Below are positions 62,313 to 64,000 of a stretch of 64,000 nucleotides of DNA, piece by piece. Both the position numbers and the translations under genes were made by a program. Below the pieces are notes generated by a model that was not told where the DNA came from, ran no database searches, and saw only the letters and a program-made list of their open reading frames with translations. This stretch comes from Gammaproteobacteria bacterium (lineage in GTDB: Bacteria; Pseudomonadota; Gammaproteobacteria; JAJFKG01): NCBI GenBank assembly GCA_021773335.1, contig JAJFKG010000005.1:186001-250000 (forward strand), in the 5' to 3' direction. The first letter of the stretch is position 1. Every line of letters begins with the position of its first letter.

Positions 62313-63167
62313 CTAAATATTTCGTAGAATACCCATTAAAGTCTTTCTTGGGCCAAGCTCAATAAAATCAGATACATCAAGACTTCTTAAATAAAGCACA
62401 GATTCTTTCCAGCGCACCATATTGCTGATGTGTTCTGCTAAATTACTAATAACAGTATCTAGACTATAAAATGTGGCCGTAACATTTGAGACAACGGGGA
62501 TTTTCGGCTCTGAGAAATTAAAACCTTGTAAAAACAAAGCATATTCATTTCGGGCTTGCTCCATATATCGAGAATGAAACGCTCCGCTCACATTAAGCGG
62601 CAATACCATTGACGCTCCATTACTTTCAAAGACTTCAGCCGCTGCTTCAATGTCAACTGACTTCCCGCTTACAACCACTTGCTCAAATGAATTGTCATTT
62701 GCTATATCAATATCTGCTAAATTTTCCTTATTCAATAGATTAGAAACCTTCTCGATATTCATACCAAGTACAGCGGTCATTGAAAAACCTGACTCCTGTC
62801 GCATAATAGCAGCACGCTTTTTTATTAACTGCAAACCCGTAGTAAAATCAAAAACACCCGCGGCTAGCAACGCATTATATTCACCCAAACTATGTCCCAA
62901 CAAGAAACCTGGTGTTACTCCTTGTCCTATGTGCTTATGGTAATGCATCGCATTAACTATGTAGATTGCCGGCTGTGTATACGAAGTATCAAACAACTTG
63001 TTCTCAGGATTATTTATACATAAATCTTCAACAGAATATCCCAGCACACTATCAGCTTGTTCGGTTAACTCTGGCATTTCCGTGAATAACTCTGCGCCCA
63101 TTCCTTTATATTGAGCACCTTGACCTGGAAACATAATTGCAGTTTTTTCTTTGCTATATTTGCTCAT
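62313..63167 (-). CDS. Free-standing malonyl-CoA acyltransferase (trans-AT)
   Basis: 284 aa, FabD-like. Intact motifs: TAIMFPGQGAQYKGM at the N-terminus, nucleophile Ser93 in LLGHSLGEYNALLAAG, and His198 in NVSGAFHSRYME. The GAFHS form and the overall shape fit malonyl-specific ATs, including those that serve trans-AT polyketide synthases. Placed 23 bases upstream of the KS protein whose own AT is dead, and co-transcribed with it. A chromosomal fatty-acid fabD would normally lie in a fab operon, so this copy most likely loads the ACP-monooxygenase protein. Confidence 0.93.
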   Translation of the reverse strand: MSKYSKEKTAIMFPGQGAQYKGMGAELFTEMPELTEQADSVLGYSVEDLCINNPENKLFDTSYTQPAIYIVNAMHYHKHIGQGVTPGFLLGHSLGEYNALLAAGVFDFTTGLQLIKKRAAIMRQESGFSMTAVLGMNIEKVSNLLNKENLADIDIANDNSFEQVVVSGKSVDIEAAAEVFESNGASMVLPLNVSGAFHSRYMEQARNEYALFLQGFNFSEPKIPVVSNVTATFYSLDTVISNLAEHISNMVRWKESVLYLRSLDVSDFIELGPRKTLMGILRNI

Positions 63168-63193
63168 GACATCAACCTAAACTCACTCTCTTT

Positions 63194-64000
63194 CTAAATT
63201 TCAATTAACTCTATATCTTCATTAGTTAGAACATCCACCACTCTAACCTTTGAATTCTCTACAAGCTTATCGACTAGACTCTCATATTCAGATAATATAC
63301 TTTGTATTGTTTCCTTATAAAAAATATTTTTTGCAAAATCCAAACGTAGATAGAGTCCATTTGGCACTTCTCTAGCGTTAAGTGATAAATCAAGTTTCGC
63401 AGGTCGTCGAAAATCACGTATGGCCTCGACATGGAGTTCATTAAACGTCGGGAGTGTCTTATGGCAATTTTGCATTACAAACATAATTTGAAACAAAGGG
63501 TGAATACTAAGACTTCTAGCTTCCCCGATACAGTCAACCACCTTATGAAATGGTACATCTTGATTTTTATAGGCACTTATGAGCACAGCTTTTAGTTTGT
63601 GCAAATAACGATAGAAGGGCTCTGCCCCATCAATAGTTGTTCTAATAACTAATGTATTCGTAAAAAGTCCAATTAAATTTTCAAGGTTCTTAAGCTGTCT
63701 ACCTGCAACTGGAATACCAATTGCAATATCTATTTGCTTAGAAAATTTAAACAGTGTTAAGTTAAATATCGCCAGCAAGAATGTAAATAAAGTTACATCA
63801 TTGTTTTTAGCGCAGGACTTGATTAAATTTAAGGCTTTTCTCGAAATTATTGTTTCCACATACGCTCCGACAAACTCCTGCTCATCATGACGCCGAGTGT
63901 CAGTTGGTAAAATTGCTTGTGATAAATTAGCCAATTGCTTTTTCCAAAAAGCCAGCTGTGTATTTAGCAACTCCCCTGACAGATACTTGCGTTGCCACAG
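63194..64000 (-). CDS. NRPS, terminal condensation domain (5' part beyond the window)
   Basis: The frame is open to the right edge (WQRKYLSGEL... just inside it), so only about 268 C-terminal residues are visible. They cover the second half of a condensation domain: after the WQR segment come DVTLFTFLLAIFNLTLFKFS, IGIPVAGRQLKNLENLIGLFTNTLVIR, YKNQDVPFHKVVD and HPLFQIMFVMQN. The HHxxxDG site lies outside the window. The protein ends only about 20 residues after the C domain with an acidic, hydrophobic tail (DVLTNEDIELIEI). A protein ending in a C domain is unusual. It may condense in trans with a later A-T protein. It is followed after 26 bases by the free-standing AT. Confidence 0.9.
   Translation of the reverse strand: MWQRKYLSGELLNTQLAFWKKQLANLSQAILPTDTRRHDEQEFVGAYVETIISRKALNLIKSCAKNNDVTLFTFLLAIFNLTLFKFSKQIDIAIGIPVAGRQLKNLENLIGLFTNTLVIRTTIDGAEPFYRYLHKLKAVLISAYKNQDVPFHKVVDCIGEARSLSIHPLFQIMFVMQNCHKTLPTFNELHVEAIRDFRRPAKLDLSLNAREVPNGLYLRLDFAKNIFYKETIQSILSEYESLVDKLVENSKVRVVDVLTNEDIELIEI

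Overview
The window looks like a gammaproteobacterial chromosome segment, probably from a host-associated or amoeba-associated lineage such as the Legionellales. The block lptG-lptF / pepA-holC-valS, an FNR regulator whose cysteine spacing matches E. coli FNR exactly, and the aceE-aceF-lpdA operon are typically gammaproteobacterial. The large low-complexity proteins and the LRR/ankyrin-type protein are the kind found in intracellular relatives. I cannot name the genus.

Layout. (1) 1-10 kb is accessory. It holds one enormous minus-strand reading frame (at least 2653 codons, running off the left edge) and a 316-aa protein with a Cys cluster and a poly-Ser tail. (2) 10-17.4 kb holds ldhA, fnr, a universal stress protein with a near-ideal FNR-dependent promoter, an MFS transporter, a candidate 52-aa miniprotein, an AI-2E-type permease, a small HTH protein and queC. 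(3) 17.4-20 kb holds an unknown 842-aa Gln/Ser-rich protein. (4) 20-43 kb is mostly housekeeping: a Kef-type antiporter, an RDD protein, lptFG, pepA-holC-valS, prfC, a rimI-like acetyltransferase, a PduO-type adenosyltransferase, ppa-aceE-aceF-lpdA, a Na+/H+ antiporter and trhO. (5) 43-48.8 kb holds an SDR remnant, hinT, an OGT-like TPR glycosyltransferase, folE and an L,D-transpeptidase. (6) From 48.8 kb to the right edge the DNA is visibly more A+T-rich and holds a hybrid NRPS/PKS gene cluster that continues past the window.

The biosynthetic cluster is the most interesting part. On the minus strand, in transcription order, it reads: the end of an NRPS with a terminal condensation domain, a free-standing acyltransferase, a ketosynthase protein whose own acyltransferase domain has lost its catalytic serine and histidine, an ACP fused to a luciferase-like monooxygenase, a C-A-T NRPS, and a TubC-docking A-T NRPS. 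No thioesterase is visible. Three facing genes are probably linked: a DHA2-type exporter, an LRR-JmjC/cupin-ankyrin fusion and a VanXY-like cytoplasmic D,D-peptidase. A tRNA-like gene with a 10-nt anticodon loop sits between the peptidase and the assembly line. An L,D-transpeptidase gene lies just upstream of the exporter. Together these suggest a small polyketide-peptide with tailoring, export and perhaps cell-wall-based self-protection.

The intergenic spaces are full of palindromic repeats of several families: Ccttgat...atcaagg modules, ggtccca...tgggacc modules, a 180-bp nested palindrome, and a composite element present in opposite orientations at 9.9 kb and 44.1 kb. Several genes end in, or begin inside, these repeats, and one AAA ATPase gene is truncated by them.
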